Source: a virus
Length of the DNA stretch: 61,161 bases
Direction: 5' to 3' (one strand)
IMG/VR virus record: IMGVR_UViG_3300050343_000157
Coordinates: 1-61,161 of that record
Part shown: positions 7,941 through 18,185 of the stretch, in pieces
Layout of the letters: each line of letters starts with the position of its first letter
Position numbering within the stretch: the stretch's first letter is position 1
Position numbers and translations under genes: made by a program
The notes under the pieces: generated by a model
What the model was told of the DNA's origin: nothing
The model's database searches: none
The model's input: the letters and a program-made list of their open reading frames with translations, nothing else

Positions 7941-8219
7941 CTATTTTTTATTCCTTTTAACGTTTTTTACTCTTCGTGGCTTACCTTTTGGTTGGCCCAA
8001 GCTTTTCTTTTCTCTAATCTTTTTTGCTTTTTCAGATGAAGACATTTCACCAGATGTTTTTGGTGTTTTACTCGACACTCTTTTACTGGGCCTACAATAA
8101 GGCACACCTCTCCCATCACCCTTTGTTCTACCACAAGGTTTACCTGTTCTAACATCTACCCACTTCTCTTTAAACCAGCGCTTTAACGCAGCGCCTTTTT
8201 TAGTTTTTCTAACAGCCAT
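7941..8219 (-). CDS. Small basic protein, DUF5872-like
   Basis: 92 residues, very rich in Lys/Arg. The N-terminal half (KGAALKRWFKEKW, VDVRTGKPCGRTKGDGRG, VPYCRPSKRVSSKTPKT) matches my memory of the DUF5872 family found in marine phages and some algae-virus genomes, with two conserved cysteines that could bind zinc. The C-terminus is a simple basic tail. Encoded beside the giant virion protein and another Cys/Lys-rich micro-protein. May be a DNA-binding or virion component; not proven. Confidence 0.7.
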   Translation of the reverse strand: MAVRKTKKGAALKRWFKEKWVDVRTGKPCGRTKGDGRGVPYCRPSKRVSSKTPKTSGEMSSSEKAKKIREKKSLGQPKGKPRRVKNVKRNKK

Positions 8220-8335
8220 TACTTTTTCTTTTTGCCTTTGTTTTTTCTACATTTAGCTATAGCTCCACTCGCATATGCGGATGGGAATACTTTGTATTGT
8301 TTTTTTACTTTGTGGTAACACGCATCTTTTGGCAT
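8219..8335 (-). CDS. Micro-protein, 38 aa, Cys/Lys-rich
   Basis: MPKDACYHKVKKQYKVFPSA, then YASGAIAKCRKNKGKKKK. The core ACYHKVKxxYKVFPSAYASGAIAKCRK recalls a very short conserved phage protein motif often found near DUF5872/DUF6321-type proteins. Start at 8335 lies 2 bases after the giant virion gene's stop and its stop overlaps the next start (TAATG). Two Cys and one His could coordinate a metal. Confidence 0.65.
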   Translation of the reverse strand: MPKDACYHKVKKQYKVFPSAYASGAIAKCRKNKGKKKK

Positions 8336-8337
8336 AA

Positions 8338-11300
8338 TTAAAATTTTAATGTTTTCATTGAACTTTTCTTCTTTTTCTTTTTCTTTTTAGGTTTTTTCCA
8401 TTCTAATTCCCATTTACTCCAGCCTAAAATATTAGCAACACGCATCCAATCGGCATTTTCACTGTCTAAAGCGTCTTTTATATTTGTAATTTTTTTAATA
8501 CCTCTATCCACAGGTAAATTGGTGGTAGCACTTATTAATTGTCCAATAGCTAAATAAGCGGGATTATCTAAAGCAAATCCTTTTTCTTTTATTTCTTTTT
8601 TATTCCAATCAAACGTTCTTCCGGCAGATCTTACTTTTCTTATTTTAGAGGATACAGGAGGAGATAAATTTATTAATTCCAATGCGGAATCCTGCATGGG
8701 TTTATCATCAATAATTTTTAATATTGCATTTTTTAAAGTTGAAATTGCTGCGCCATGAAATCCAATTCCTCTTAATAACGAGTCAGCCATGCCATTAGCA
8801 ATATTTCCATATTTTTTTTCTTCTTTTTCATCATCGGCCTCATCTCCAAATGATAAAGCGAATAAAGCCTGTTGCAATGCATTAAATATAACGTTTTGTA
8901 CCATGCCATAATATAATATTTTTGATATATTACTTTTAGCATCCCCACGGCCGTTTTTAAGATCACTAGCCGCCCTTTGTATAATTCTAGCGTATTGCGC
9001 TGGTGTGTTTGCAAAAGCCAATATAATACGTCCTAATGGACCAGCTTGCTGTTGACTAATTCTATCAGGTCTACTTGATTGCTGGGATTCTTCTGCTATT
9101 TCTCTAAAATCTAAAAAAGCTTTTTCGCTAGCTTCTTTTTCAGACATACCATCTTTTACGTAGGAATTAATTCTGTTCCTATAAAAAGTAGCTCCGCCTG
9201 ACGCGATCGCAAAACTATCGGCTATTTGAGTTGGTAAAAATCCTAATTTTAAAACTTTGTTTATAAAAGCTTTTGCTTTATTGTTAGATTCAGCGGCAAT
9301 TTCAGCAATATCAGATTCATTAACATTTATTTTCAAGCCATTTCTTCTTTCAACTAAATAATTAGAATTCATTATATACATTACATCTTTCCAGTATTGG
9401 GGCTGGTTAGCAAACGCCGCAGATGCTTTAAACATATTATTGTCATTCCAATTTATAAAATTAACAGAAGATATAGTCTGTAACACTGCGGATCTCATAT
9501 TAAAAAACATTATAGCCCCCACAGAACCATTAAGCCAATCTACAAATCTAGATGTCAATCGGTCATTGCCAAATTTTCTATTGCTACCGGATTTCATACG
9601 CTCGAGCATGTTTTCTAAAGCCATTCTATAGCCCTTACCATACGCTGCCTCAAGTTTATTTAAATTAGCTTCATTAAATATTTCATCAGCATTTGTTTGC
9701 CATTTAGATAACGCTTCTTTTCTCGTTGTCGTATTTAATCCTTGTAATAAATCTGTTGATATTGTTCCCACAAGCCAATTTTTATCAGGTGCGGGGTACC
9801 CCTCTACATTAATAGCCGATAATTCATCAGCAAACTTTTTTAATTTCTCGTTTGATTCTATGTATTTATTTAATGTTTTATTATCTGCTATTGATAATCC
9901 TGGAACTTTTAAGCCTTGTTTTGTCCATACGTATGTTCTTAAAGCATCACTTACAGAATATGGCTCTCCAGGTATTTTTTTCTTTAATTCTTTTGGCGCT
10001 ATTTCAGCAATTTTTTTAATTTGATTATATTTTTCAGCTAAAACAACCCTAGCTTGTGATATAGCCACATTACCTTGCGCGAAAGGATCAAGCAAATTTT
10101 CTTTTATCCAAGCAAGATGTTTATTTCCCTCCTTGCCTTTGCCCACAAAGTATCTCGTTAATCCTTCAAAATCTTGAGCCGATGGAGGAATGCCAAGCAT
10201 ATCGTATTTACCTTTGTCTTCACCAACTATTGCGGCTTTTGATTGTCCGTATCTTTTTCTTGATTCAATTTTAGTAGAATTTTCTAAAATATCATTAAAC
10301 TCAATATCTAAGCTTTTCTTTTTATCGCTTTTGCTTAGTTTAGATTTTAAAGTTTTATAATTAGCACCTTTTCCTTTTTGTTTTCCAACAAGTCCAAGCT
10401 CTATCGTTCTTGTTAATGTTCTAATTCCGTCTTTAGACGACGTAGATTTCCACACGACTGTAGCCTTGCTATCGAAACCTAATTCCGCCATGTCTGGCGA
10501 ACCAAACATAGCAGCATCTCCATTGAGACTAATGATTTCACCAGAGTCTATAAAAACCATATACTCAACATCTACGCCTTTTTCTTTTCCTTTTTTAACA
10601 TAGAATTCCCTAACTAATTGGCCATTGTCTTTTATTATTTCTGATTTTGATCTAACAACTTCGAATAAAGTACTTATTTTAGCATTAATAACTTGTTGGC
10701 CATTTATTTCATTAGGAAATTTTATACTAGTTTCTTCAATTTGAATTTCATTTTCTTTGAAACCCATTCTTTTCAAATCTTCAATAATATTATTTTTAAT
10801 TTCTAAACTATAAGCGTTTAATTTGTTGACAGCTCCTTGCGGTAAAATACTGGTGTCAAGAATAACGAAGCTACCAGTTCTATCTGACGTTTTCATTTTA
10901 ACTTCAATGCCAAATTTTACCCCTTTATATTCTAACTCAACATCGACACCTGTGTCTCCAGTTTTTAACTGTTGTAAATCTTGTTTATTTAAAACTTTTA
11001 AACCTGGTAATATTTTTTCTAACTCTTGAGACAGAAATAATTCAGCGGCTTGGCCAGTTTTGTTTTTCATAAAAGCCATTGGATCAAAACTAGGATATTT
11101 CTTTTTTAATATATCAGCTTTAGTTATGAAGTTTTGTATAGCATCATTAACATCTATAGCGTTTTTTGAAAAATTAGATACTATTTTAAAAAATCCATCT
11201 GAATTTAACAATTCATTTAATTGTTTTTTCTTTTCTGATTTTGAAAATTTCTGGCCAATAACCCTTTCAATTTTTCGAACCACTACAGCTTGTTCATTTA

Positions 11301-14300
11301 TATTTAAACCAGCAATTTCAATAGCTGTAGGCGTCATATCAAATCCTAATTGCACAGCTAAACCTTTTGCTAAAGCATCTTTTCTTCCTCTAACTTTAAA
11401 AAATTCTTTAAATTGATCTTTAGTAGGTCGTAATCTATCATATAAATCAACACCTTGGGCTTCATTTTCAACAAACGCTCTTCCATCATCTCTGGCTTTT
11501 CTTATATCCGCTTGTTTTGTTAATCTTCTATTATACTTTGTAAATATTTTTTTGTCAGCCGGAACTAATTTTTCGGCTTGTATAAAAAATTGAATAGGCA
11601 TATGGTTAAGTATACCGGAGTATTCTCTATCTAAAAATGCATCAAAATCTTTCATTTCAGCTTTTACTTTTTTATAAAGATTTGAGCCGTAAGTTTTTAT
11701 TAAAAAATTTCTATACTTTTTATCGTCAATACTAACTTCACCTGATACTGCTGCTTCATAAACAACATCAAATATTTCTTGTGTTAATTCTGGTGTTACT
11801 ATAGAGGTATTTTCTTTTAACTGAGATTTTGGTATTGATTCTTCTGTCTGCAACAAACCTTGATCAACCATATCTTCTATAGATTGACTATCTGTATCTA
11901 CAACCTGTATAGTTGTAGTTTCTCCACCAACCTGCTTTTCTATCGATGTAGTTTTAATATCTTTTGCATATTGCTCTTTAACATCTAATAATGATTTATA
12001 TGCAATACCGCCAGTACCTTTGCCTTTGCTAGCACCATATATATAACTAAATAGACTTCTTTTATTTCCGTCTATTGTTGGTTTGTAATTTTTTAAAACT
12101 CTGTCAGTAATTCTTTCTCTTATTTTTCTAAGAGCTTCTGATTGTATTTCTTTAGGTAATCCTCCTAGGTTTTTATCAGCAGTTATTAAGTTACTTAAAT
12201 ACCCATCCAGTATTTGGTTTCCTTCAATTTCTTTGTAAACGCCCGATACAGCTTTATTATTTTTCTTAAAGTCATCTTGAGTTTTAATTTCTTCAGTAAT
12301 ATAACTATCCAAAGTAGCGGACATAGATGCCGTATTGACTGATTTCTTTTTAATTGTTTGTTTTTTATCGACTATTTCAACTCCATCTTGTGATGTAGTA
12401 ATTTCGTATTTTAATAATTTGTTTTTCTTATTAACGTTAGTATTAAAATTTCTAATAAAATCTACTATATCCTTACCTGTGTTTAATTCAATTTTTGATT
12501 TGCCAATTATATTATCAAAAGTATTTTTAAAAGATCTTTTAATGCCATCAATTTTACCTTCGTCTAAATTAATTTTTTGTTTAGATATTATATCTGAAAA
12601 TATAGTGAAATATTCCTCATTAGCACCATCTTTTAGTTTACCTGTTTTTTTATCAGTATAATTTTTTGTGATCCTACTTTCTATTTCTTTTAAAATTTGC
12701 GTTCCCTCTTCACTTTTATTTAAATAATCTTTGAAAGAGTCCACTAGAGGTTGCATTGATGCGTCATTAACTTTAAAAGACCTAGACATAACATAATGTA
12801 ATAACTCATGCCCTAATACATTTGTTGATTCTGCTTCGGCGACCGCTTTTTCATTAATGAATATTTTAGCCTTATCTCCTGATTCATCCAAAAACATACC
12901 CTCAGCCTTACCCATACCCTCTGGCAAGTTGCTTTCATTTACATAAGTTATATCTAAATCCTCTTTATTAACGCCTTTAAGTTTGTTAAATTTTTCAAAA
13001 ACAATTTCGCTATCTATAAATGCTTCAGAAAGTGTTCTATCAATTGCTGCGTCAATTTGACTAAATTCCATTATATCAGCATTTTGTTGATATTTTTTAT
13101 CAATTTCTTTTTTGACTTCTTCTTGATGTATTTTTGAGTATTTATCTGATCTTAAATCGCCTTGTGAGTTCCTTATAAAATCTAAATTTTCACCGTATTG
13201 TATTAACTCCGTTTTAGTTAAACCGTCAAATTTATTTTTTAATTTATTTTTATGTTCAATAGATTGAGCTTCAAGGTTTTTAATTTTGTTTTCAAAAATT
13301 TCTTTTTCTCTTTTTGTTGTAGCTATCTCTAAATCATCTTTAGCATTTACTATTTGTTGATTGATTTTTAAATCATCATTTTTCCAAGACGCTGGGGCAA
13401 CGTATTCATATAAAATGTCTTTATTCTGTGAAGTTTTAAATTGTGTTATTACAGATCCAGTTGAGTTTACAGGGCCTCCTAAAAAACCGCCAATAACAAA
13501 ACTATTAACCATGTTTTTAATATAGTTTGGATTTTCATCAAATAAAAGCTCATCACTTTTATCTTGAATAAAACTGTTTACAGCTTCAGTTGCACCTTCT
13601 TGCAAAAAACCTTTAGCTCCATCTGCAATTACTTTTGCTGTTGCGCCAAAAAATCCTCTTGTAAAATCTTCAATAGCTTTCTTTTTAGGCCCTTTTCCTA
13701 AATTTTTAACTTGCCCTAATCCCTTAAAAAATTTACCGCCAAAGTATTCTGTTGCCCACTCTGATCCACCTTTTATTAACGCAGAGCCATATAATTCAGA
13801 AGCGGTTGCTCCTGGCCTATTTTTTAAATTTTCTCTTAAATCATTTCCAGATGTAGATGCACCAAGCAATGCTCCGCCATATAATGGACTAGCGATTGCT
13901 AAAGCTAAAGATGGAGCAGAAAAAGCGGCTTGACTAGCTGCTAAATCCGCAGCATCACCAATTCTACCCTCTTTAATTAAATCCTGTACATCTAATACAT
14001 TTCCTTGATCGTTGTATTTTTTTACGCTTAAATCTTTTGCTTTATTTAAGCTTTCGTACATAGGCTGCAAATCTATTTTATCACCATGCTTTCTAGCCCA
14101 ATTACCTAACCCCTCATCAATGTTGTCAGCCAAAGAAATTGTAGTCATAAGATCTAGTGCACCACTAGGGCCGGTTGCGGCTACTACAGGAGATAAAAAT
14201 CCGTCAAAAAAATCTACTAATCCACCAGCAATTTCCCCAGCACCGATGGTTGCATTGTACATTTTTTCTTGAGCCCAATCTGGTAGAACTCCAAAAGCGG

Positions 14301-14547
14301 AATTCCCAGGCACAGCCCCCATGCTTTTAAATATAGCTTTTCTTTTAGCCGTGTCCCTATTCTCTAGAGTTTGAGATACTGATAAGTTATTTTCAAAATT
14401 AACTTTTTCATTTACAAGTTCTTGAGTCTTTGGATCTACGTTTAAAGTATTTTTAAACTCGATAATCTTATTTGTTAACTCTTCTTGTGTAATTGCAGGA
14501 TTTTGTAACTTAAGCTGTAAAGCGTATTGTTTTAATTCCTCCTCCAT
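8338..14547 (-). CDS. Giant internal virion protein (polyvalent), 2069 aa
   Basis: Largest gene in the window. Segments: residues about 95-380 carry Gly/Ala-rich hydrophobic helices (AAFSAPSLALAIASPLYGGA) suited to membrane penetration. H580-E581-x-x-H584 (LGHELLHYVMS) is a zinc-metallopeptidase HExxH site. Residues about 1160-1250 include GVDVELEY...FGIEVKMK with E1215/K1217, reminiscent of a PD-(D/E)XK nuclease core. Further helical domains follow, and the C-terminus is a poly-Lys stretch after LGWSKWELEW. Such multi-domain proteins are packaged and ejected by T7-like and crAss-like podoviruses. Next to two other predicted internal proteins and downstream of the nozzle genes, which fits that role. 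Confidence 0.75.
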   Translation of the reverse strand: MEEELKQYALQLKLQNPAITQEELTNKIIEFKNTLNVDPKTQELVNEKVNFENNLSVSQTLENRDTAKRKAIFKSMGAVPGNSAFGVLPDWAQEKMYNATIGAGEIAGGLVDFFDGFLSPVVAATGPSGALDLMTTISLADNIDEGLGNWARKHGDKIDLQPMYESLNKAKDLSVKKYNDQGNVLDVQDLIKEGRIGDAADLAASQAAFSAPSLALAIASPLYGGALLGASTSGNDLRENLKNRPGATASELYGSALIKGGSEWATEYFGGKFFKGLGQVKNLGKGPKKKAIEDFTRGFFGATAKVIADGAKGFLQEGATEAVNSFIQDKSDELLFDENPNYIKNMVNSFVIGGFLGGPVNSTGSVITQFKTSQNKDILYEYVAPASWKNDDLKINQQIVNAKDDLEIATTKREKEIFENKIKNLEAQSIEHKNKLKNKFDGLTKTELIQYGENLDFIRNSQGDLRSDKYSKIHQEEVKKEIDKKYQQNADIMEFSQIDAAIDRTLSEAFIDSEIVFEKFNKLKGVNKEDLDITYVNESNLPEGMGKAEGMFLDESGDKAKIFINEKAVAEAESTNVLGHELLHYVMSRSFKVNDASMQPLVDSFKDYLNKSEEGTQILKEIESRITKNYTDKKTGKLKDGANEEYFTIFSDIISKQKINLDEGKIDGIKRSFKNTFDNIIGKSKIELNTGKDIVDFIRNFNTNVNKKNKLLKYEITTSQDGVEIVDKKQTIKKKSVNTASMSATLDSYITEEIKTQDDFKKNNKAVSGVYKEIEGNQILDGYLSNLITADKNLGGLPKEIQSEALRKIRERITDRVLKNYKPTIDGNKRSLFSYIYGASKGKGTGGIAYKSLLDVKEQYAKDIKTTSIEKQVGGETTTIQVVDTDSQSIEDMVDQGLLQTEESIPKSQLKENTSIVTPELTQEIFDVVYEAAVSGEVSIDDKKYRNFLIKTYGSNLYKKVKAEMKDFDAFLDREYSGILNHMPIQFFIQAEKLVPADKKIFTKYNRRLTKQADIRKARDDGRAFVENEAQGVDLYDRLRPTKDQFKEFFKVRGRKDALAKGLAVQLGFDMTPTAIEIAGLNINEQAVVVRKIERVIGQKFSKSEKKKQLNELLNSDGFFKIVSNFSKNAIDVNDAIQNFITKADILKKKYPSFDPMAFMKNKTGQAAELFLSQELEKILPGLKVLNKQDLQQLKTGDTGVDVELEYKGVKFGIEVKMKTSDRTGSFVILDTSILPQGAVNKLNAYSLEIKNNIIEDLKRMGFKENEIQIEETSIKFPNEINGQQVINAKISTLFEVVRSKSEIIKDNGQLVREFYVKKGKEKGVDVEYMVFIDSGEIISLNGDAAMFGSPDMAELGFDSKATVVWKSTSSKDGIRTLTRTIELGLVGKQKGKGANYKTLKSKLSKSDKKKSLDIEFNDILENSTKIESRKRYGQSKAAIVGEDKGKYDMLGIPPSAQDFEGLTRYFVGKGKEGNKHLAWIKENLLDPFAQGNVAISQARVVLAEKYNQIKKIAEIAPKELKKKIPGEPYSVSDALRTYVWTKQGLKVPGLSIADNKTLNKYIESNEKLKKFADELSAINVEGYPAPDKNWLVGTISTDLLQGLNTTTRKEALSKWQTNADEIFNEANLNKLEAAYGKGYRMALENMLERMKSGSNRKFGNDRLTSRFVDWLNGSVGAIMFFNMRSAVLQTISSVNFINWNDNNMFKASAAFANQPQYWKDVMYIMNSNYLVERRNGLKINVNESDIAEIAAESNNKAKAFINKVLKLGFLPTQIADSFAIASGGATFYRNRINSYVKDGMSEKEASEKAFLDFREIAEESQQSSRPDRISQQQAGPLGRIILAFANTPAQYARIIQRAASDLKNGRGDAKSNISKILYYGMVQNVIFNALQQALFALSFGDEADDEKEEKKYGNIANGMADSLLRGIGFHGAAISTLKNAILKIIDDKPMQDSALELINLSPPVSSKIRKVRSAGRTFDWNKKEIKEKGFALDNPAYLAIGQLISATTNLPVDRGIKKITNIKDALDSENADWMRVANILGWSKWELEWKKPKKKKKKKKSSMKTLKF

Positions 14548-16142
14548 TATATTATTGGTTTATTTTTATTATCCCATTGTAGGTTAAGCAGAGGGTATTT
14601 TTCTTTTAATTTTTTTTGTGCTTCTTGTATTTTTTTCATTTCTTTAGAACTATACGTAACACTCTCCTCAAAGCCAAGACCACTTTTAATAAGGCCAGAA
14701 ACTCCACCCTCTTTTTTGCCTAGACCGATACCACGTGCTGTATCTTTCAGGTCATCCGCATTGTAGGACTCCTGTTGTTTTTGCTTATTACCGGCGGTTT
14801 TTTCCCGCTGTTGTGTTTGCTCTAAGGCTGCTTGAACCGCTTGATTTGCTTCATCTTCAAATTGGCCATATGTTTGATTATTTCCCATAGGAATATCAGA
14901 TATTGCGTTATCACCAGCATATCCAGCTCCAATACCTAATCCTAAGGCCCGTATGTTATCTCCTGGCTTAGCATTTTCTCCAGTTGTTATACTAACATCT
15001 GTGATTGAGTTTGCTACGTCTTTTACAATAGGCGTAAAAGTGTATTCAAAATTTTGAGGGTTTTCAGCGTTTCCTATTCCGGCTACTTTTGTATTAAGCC
15101 CAGCTTTAGTTGCCGCTTGCCTAACAGCTATAAAGTTTTTAGGATCCGTGGCTAAAAGATTGTCTAAACTAGCTATATTGCCTTTATATGTTTCAAAATT
15201 ACCTGCTATTAAATTGTTTTTAAATGTTTGATTTGCTGTAAGCTGAGATGTTGGAGTTACAATAGGTTTATATGCAGGAATGCTATTTTTTATACTTATT
15301 TTTGTTTGCTCAACTATATAATCAGCAATAGCCTTGTCTCTTTTATTTTCAAATATTTTACGATCTTTTTTTGCAACTTTATTTAAATCATAACCAAAAG
15401 TTGACATGCCCTCTTTCTCTTTTATTTCATCAGATATTAGATTTTTCCAAATATAATCATTCTGCTCATTATCTAATATTGATTTGTTTTCTGTAATATA
15501 TCCTTTGGCAACAGTTTTTATATCTTCGTCTGTTAAATTACGCTTATTAATGTCTTGTTGAATTTGTAACTTTTTTAATAAGTTATTAGAAATATTATTA
15601 ACTAGACCAGAGCTATAGTCGCTTGTCCCAGAAATTTTATTTGCATTATTAAAAGCAATAGCAATATCGCTTAGCCCGTATTTTCCAATTTTTATATCAT
15701 CAGAATCGAAAGAAGGTTTAATTTTTCCGCCTGCAAGCATTGCTATTGTTGTTTTCATTTCTTCAGGAACATTTTCATAATCTTCGTAATTTTGAATGAT
15801 TTCATTCATATTTCCCAAACCAGAAGCGTGCAATTGTATTGTTTGATCAATTTTTGCTCTTTCAACAGCGTCCATATCTTCATAATTAATACCTCTATCA
15901 ACTATGCCTGAATAATAATTTATGGCAGTTTGCTGTAGCTCTATAGGCAAATTTTTAGCAATATTAGTAATACTTGTAATATCACTTGCTTTCATTCCTT
16001 CTACAATCTCTTCTCTTTTTTCTTTCTCTGCTTTATCTGCGTCTATTTGCGATTTTACATTGCTAAAAGCTTTTTGGAATGCCTTGTCAAAAGCACCCAC
16101 ATCTTCTACAATGCCGTAATATGTTGGATTCCTATAACTCAT
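14547..16142 (-). CDS. Predicted internal virion/cargo protein, 531 aa
   Basis: Mostly helical and charged, with Asn- and Lys-rich stretches and few hydrophobic segments. It ends with GLGFEESVTYSSKEMKKIQE and PLLNLQWDN. It shares a base with the start of the 2069-residue protein and follows the 234-residue alanine-rich protein. This three-gene order resembles the ejected-protein block of podoviruses (T7 gp14-15-16 logic). No catalytic motif seen. Confidence 0.6.
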   Translation of the reverse strand: MSYRNPTYYGIVEDVGAFDKAFQKAFSNVKSQIDADKAEKEKREEIVEGMKASDITSITNIAKNLPIELQQTAINYYSGIVDRGINYEDMDAVERAKIDQTIQLHASGLGNMNEIIQNYEDYENVPEEMKTTIAMLAGGKIKPSFDSDDIKIGKYGLSDIAIAFNNANKISGTSDYSSGLVNNISNNLLKKLQIQQDINKRNLTDEDIKTVAKGYITENKSILDNEQNDYIWKNLISDEIKEKEGMSTFGYDLNKVAKKDRKIFENKRDKAIADYIVEQTKISIKNSIPAYKPIVTPTSQLTANQTFKNNLIAGNFETYKGNIASLDNLLATDPKNFIAVRQAATKAGLNTKVAGIGNAENPQNFEYTFTPIVKDVANSITDVSITTGENAKPGDNIRALGLGIGAGYAGDNAISDIPMGNNQTYGQFEDEANQAVQAALEQTQQREKTAGNKQKQQESYNADDLKDTARGIGLGKKEGGVSGLIKSGLGFEESVTYSSKEMKKIQEAQKKLKEKYPLLNLQWDNKNKPII

Positions 16143-16153
16143 ATTCTATTTTT

Positions 16154-16858
16154 TTAATTATCTATTGTATCAAGCATACCCCCTACATCATTTCCTCCAC
16201 CAAATAATCCAAATCCTTTTGTGCCAATTGCTAAACCACCAAATGTTCCTAAAGCACTACCAAAAGCAGAATTTGCTTGTGAACTGTAAGCCGCGCTTCT
16301 TTGTCTGGCCCCAGCAGCTTGTGCTGAAACTCTATCAAGCTGCTCTGATTGTCTTCTTTCCCTTGCCCCAAACTCAAAAGCAGCGCCTTGTGCTTCCGCG
16401 CCTTGGACTCTTCCTGCTTCACTCATTCTTAACTGTTGCATTCTTTGTTCACCTTGGGCTCGTAACCTCATGTTTTGGGCCTCTTGCTTTTCTATTGTTG
16501 CAGACACACCTTGTTTACTTCGTAAAGCTGCTTGTGCTAATGCTGTAGCGCCACCTGCACTTGCCCCTGTTGCTCTTAATGTATCTAATGTGTTTGCCAA
16601 AGATAAGTCCGCTTGTTCTGCCTGTATTTCAGCAGCTTTAGTTGCAACTTGTAAATTAGAAAAAGGGTTTGTTACCATGCTACTTAAATCCTTGATATTT
16701 TCGTAAGGATTTATTATCTCTTGTCTAGTGGCTTCTAAACCTCTTAATCTTTTTTCATACTTTTCTTGCTCCTCTCTTGCTCTTCTGGCTTTTTTTCTAG
16801 CGCCAAAACCAGAAAATAAACTACTAGCAAGACCGATGCCTAAAGTTAATGGATCCAT
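16154..16858 (-). CDS. Internal virion protein, alanine/glutamine-rich (T7 gp14-like position)
   Basis: 234 residues. The N-terminus (PLTLGIGLASSLFSGFGARK) is a hydrophobic Gly-rich segment that could insert in membranes. It is followed by a long helical region rich in Ala, Gln, Arg and Glu (DLSLANTLDTLRATGASAGG, TALAQAALRSKQG) and a Gly/Phe-rich C-terminus (GSALGTFGGLAIG). I recognise the ANTLDTLRATG.GAGGATALAQAA pattern from Bacteroidota and marine phage virion proteins. Likely ejected with the two larger neighbours to build a channel across the envelope. Confidence 0.7.
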   Translation of the reverse strand: MDPLTLGIGLASSLFSGFGARKKARRAREEQEKYEKRLRGLEATRQEIINPYENIKDLSSMVTNPFSNLQVATKAAEIQAEQADLSLANTLDTLRATGASAGGATALAQAALRSKQGVSATIEKQEAQNMRLRAQGEQRMQQLRMSEAGRVQGAEAQGAAFEFGARERRQSEQLDRVSAQAAGARQRSAAYSSQANSAFGSALGTFGGLAIGTKGFGLFGGGNDVGGMLDTIDN

Positions 16859-16913
16859 ATTATATATTTTTTATTATTTCATTAGTTTTTTACGAGTTCC
16901 AATCAAATGTTTA

Positions 16914-17675
16914 TTATGAAACCTCAGATGATACAGCAAATAATTCTTTTTTATTTGTTTCAGCTGTATCTGTGTTTAAAGTTACATTCATATAAAACCC
17001 TTTGACACCACTTATTTGTTCTCCAAATATTATTTCGTTTTCTTTAACAACAGAACTATTTCTTAAAAAGTTTTGATATTTATTGTCTTTTTTATTGAAT
17101 ATATTACCGCCTATTAAATTAAAATCATATGATGAATAATACTTTGCAATATTTTTTGCTGAATCAGTAAAGTCTAAATCATCTAAATTTGTTTTTATAT
17201 TTGATGCCGACCAACCCGCGCTGCCTTCGTATGATAAAGTTTTGAATGTTTTAGAAACAGACGGTTGCTCATTTAACACTAATTCTATATTTGAATTATT
17301 AGCAACAGGTGAATAAAATTTATTATAATTGCTAGTTTGATAATGTTCCCATAAAGTTGTTTCTTTAAATGTGTAAAACATATTGTTTAAACTAAACCCA
17401 GCTTCAGGGTAATACGTATAAAAACTTGACCACCCTTTTGCCCCTTCATCAAATGCTAAAGTATAATTTGAGCTACTATTGATACTTACTATATAATGAT
17501 CTTTTACATCATCATATGTACCAACTATTTTTGTTGCATCTTTTAAATTATCTTTAAACCAATCGCGCATACCATTAAATGATATTTCTGTTATACCATC
17601 TCTCCACCTGATAATCTTAATATTGACATCCTCTTTTTTTGTCTGCAAAATATTTTCTATTTCCTCTAACCGCAA
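16914..17675 (-). pseudogene. Nozzle/muzzle protein, C-terminal fragment (frameshifted)
   Basis: 253 codons open in a different frame from the 17617-18156 segment. The useful homology begins at RDGITEISFNGMRDWFKDNL, which in related phage tail proteins continues directly from ...NPESFAV...RKYF.DK..  The residues before RDG in this frame (MRLEEIENIL...) come from reading the neighbour's sequence out of frame and are probably not made. The two parts are joined only if the ribosome (or a corrected sequence) changes frame between about 17597 and 17640. Best read as the distal half of one broken tail gene. Confidence 0.6.
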
Positions 17676-18156
17676 AGCTTTCTGGGTTTTTACTTATTCC
17701 ATATTTGCCAGCATAAGGTATAATTGCACCAATAAATAATTTAGATGTAGCCGATATTGGCCTGCCTTCAGCAGTAAAAATAAAATCTTTATCAACGGGT
17801 GCTCTGTTAATTTTATCTTCCTGGAGTATTATAAGATTGGTGTCCTCTGCATGCAATTTTTGTATACTACCATTTGCATTATCAACAGCCTTGGTAATTT
17901 CAGCGCCTATTGGAAATTGATTTAAATTATTTACACCTGTTTTAGAGTTATATAAGCCTGAAAATATCATTGCATTTTTTCTTCTTTCATTTGCATAATT
18001 TTCATCTACTAGGTATGCTCTAACACCTAAATCCATTATAGTATTATTAAAACCACCTTTTATTCTTGATTCTTCTATATGCCAATTCCTATTTGTCGAT
18101 ATAGAGCTTTTTAAAACGATCGCATTAAAATATGCTATTTCTTTAGTAACGCCCAT
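17617..18156 (-). pseudogene. Nozzle/muzzle protein, middle fragment (frameshifted)
   Basis: 179 residues containing NWHIEESRIKGGFNNT, NGSIQKLHAEDTNLII and IIPYAGKYGISKNPESFAV, patterns I associate with the large tail nozzle proteins of marine/crAss-like podoviruses. It stops abruptly at KKRGCQY after a run of seven A on the coding strand (17634-17640). A -1 shift in that run opens RMSILRLSG, which matches the expected continuation. A second shift near 17597-17604 enters the RDGITEIS frame of the next fragment. Two single-base deletions in the gene or in the assembly explain this. Starts 29 bases after the 1100-residue gene. Confidence 0.65.
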
Positions 18157-18185
18157 AATATTTAATTACATGTTTTTACATTTCC

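Noticed and set aside
16165-16548. 127-codon + strand frame over the alanine-rich virion gene
   Set aside because: Shadow of the opposite-strand coding sequence: Leu/His/Gln-rich from reverse-reading Ala/Gln/Arg codons, with no neighbouring + strand genes.
17634-17640. Programmed -1 frameshift signal (X XXY YYZ heptamer) at the A7 run
   Set aside because: The zero-frame codons are preceded by C, not A, so both tRNAs could not re-pair cleanly, and a second shift is needed within 45 bases; an indel or sequence error explains it more simply.
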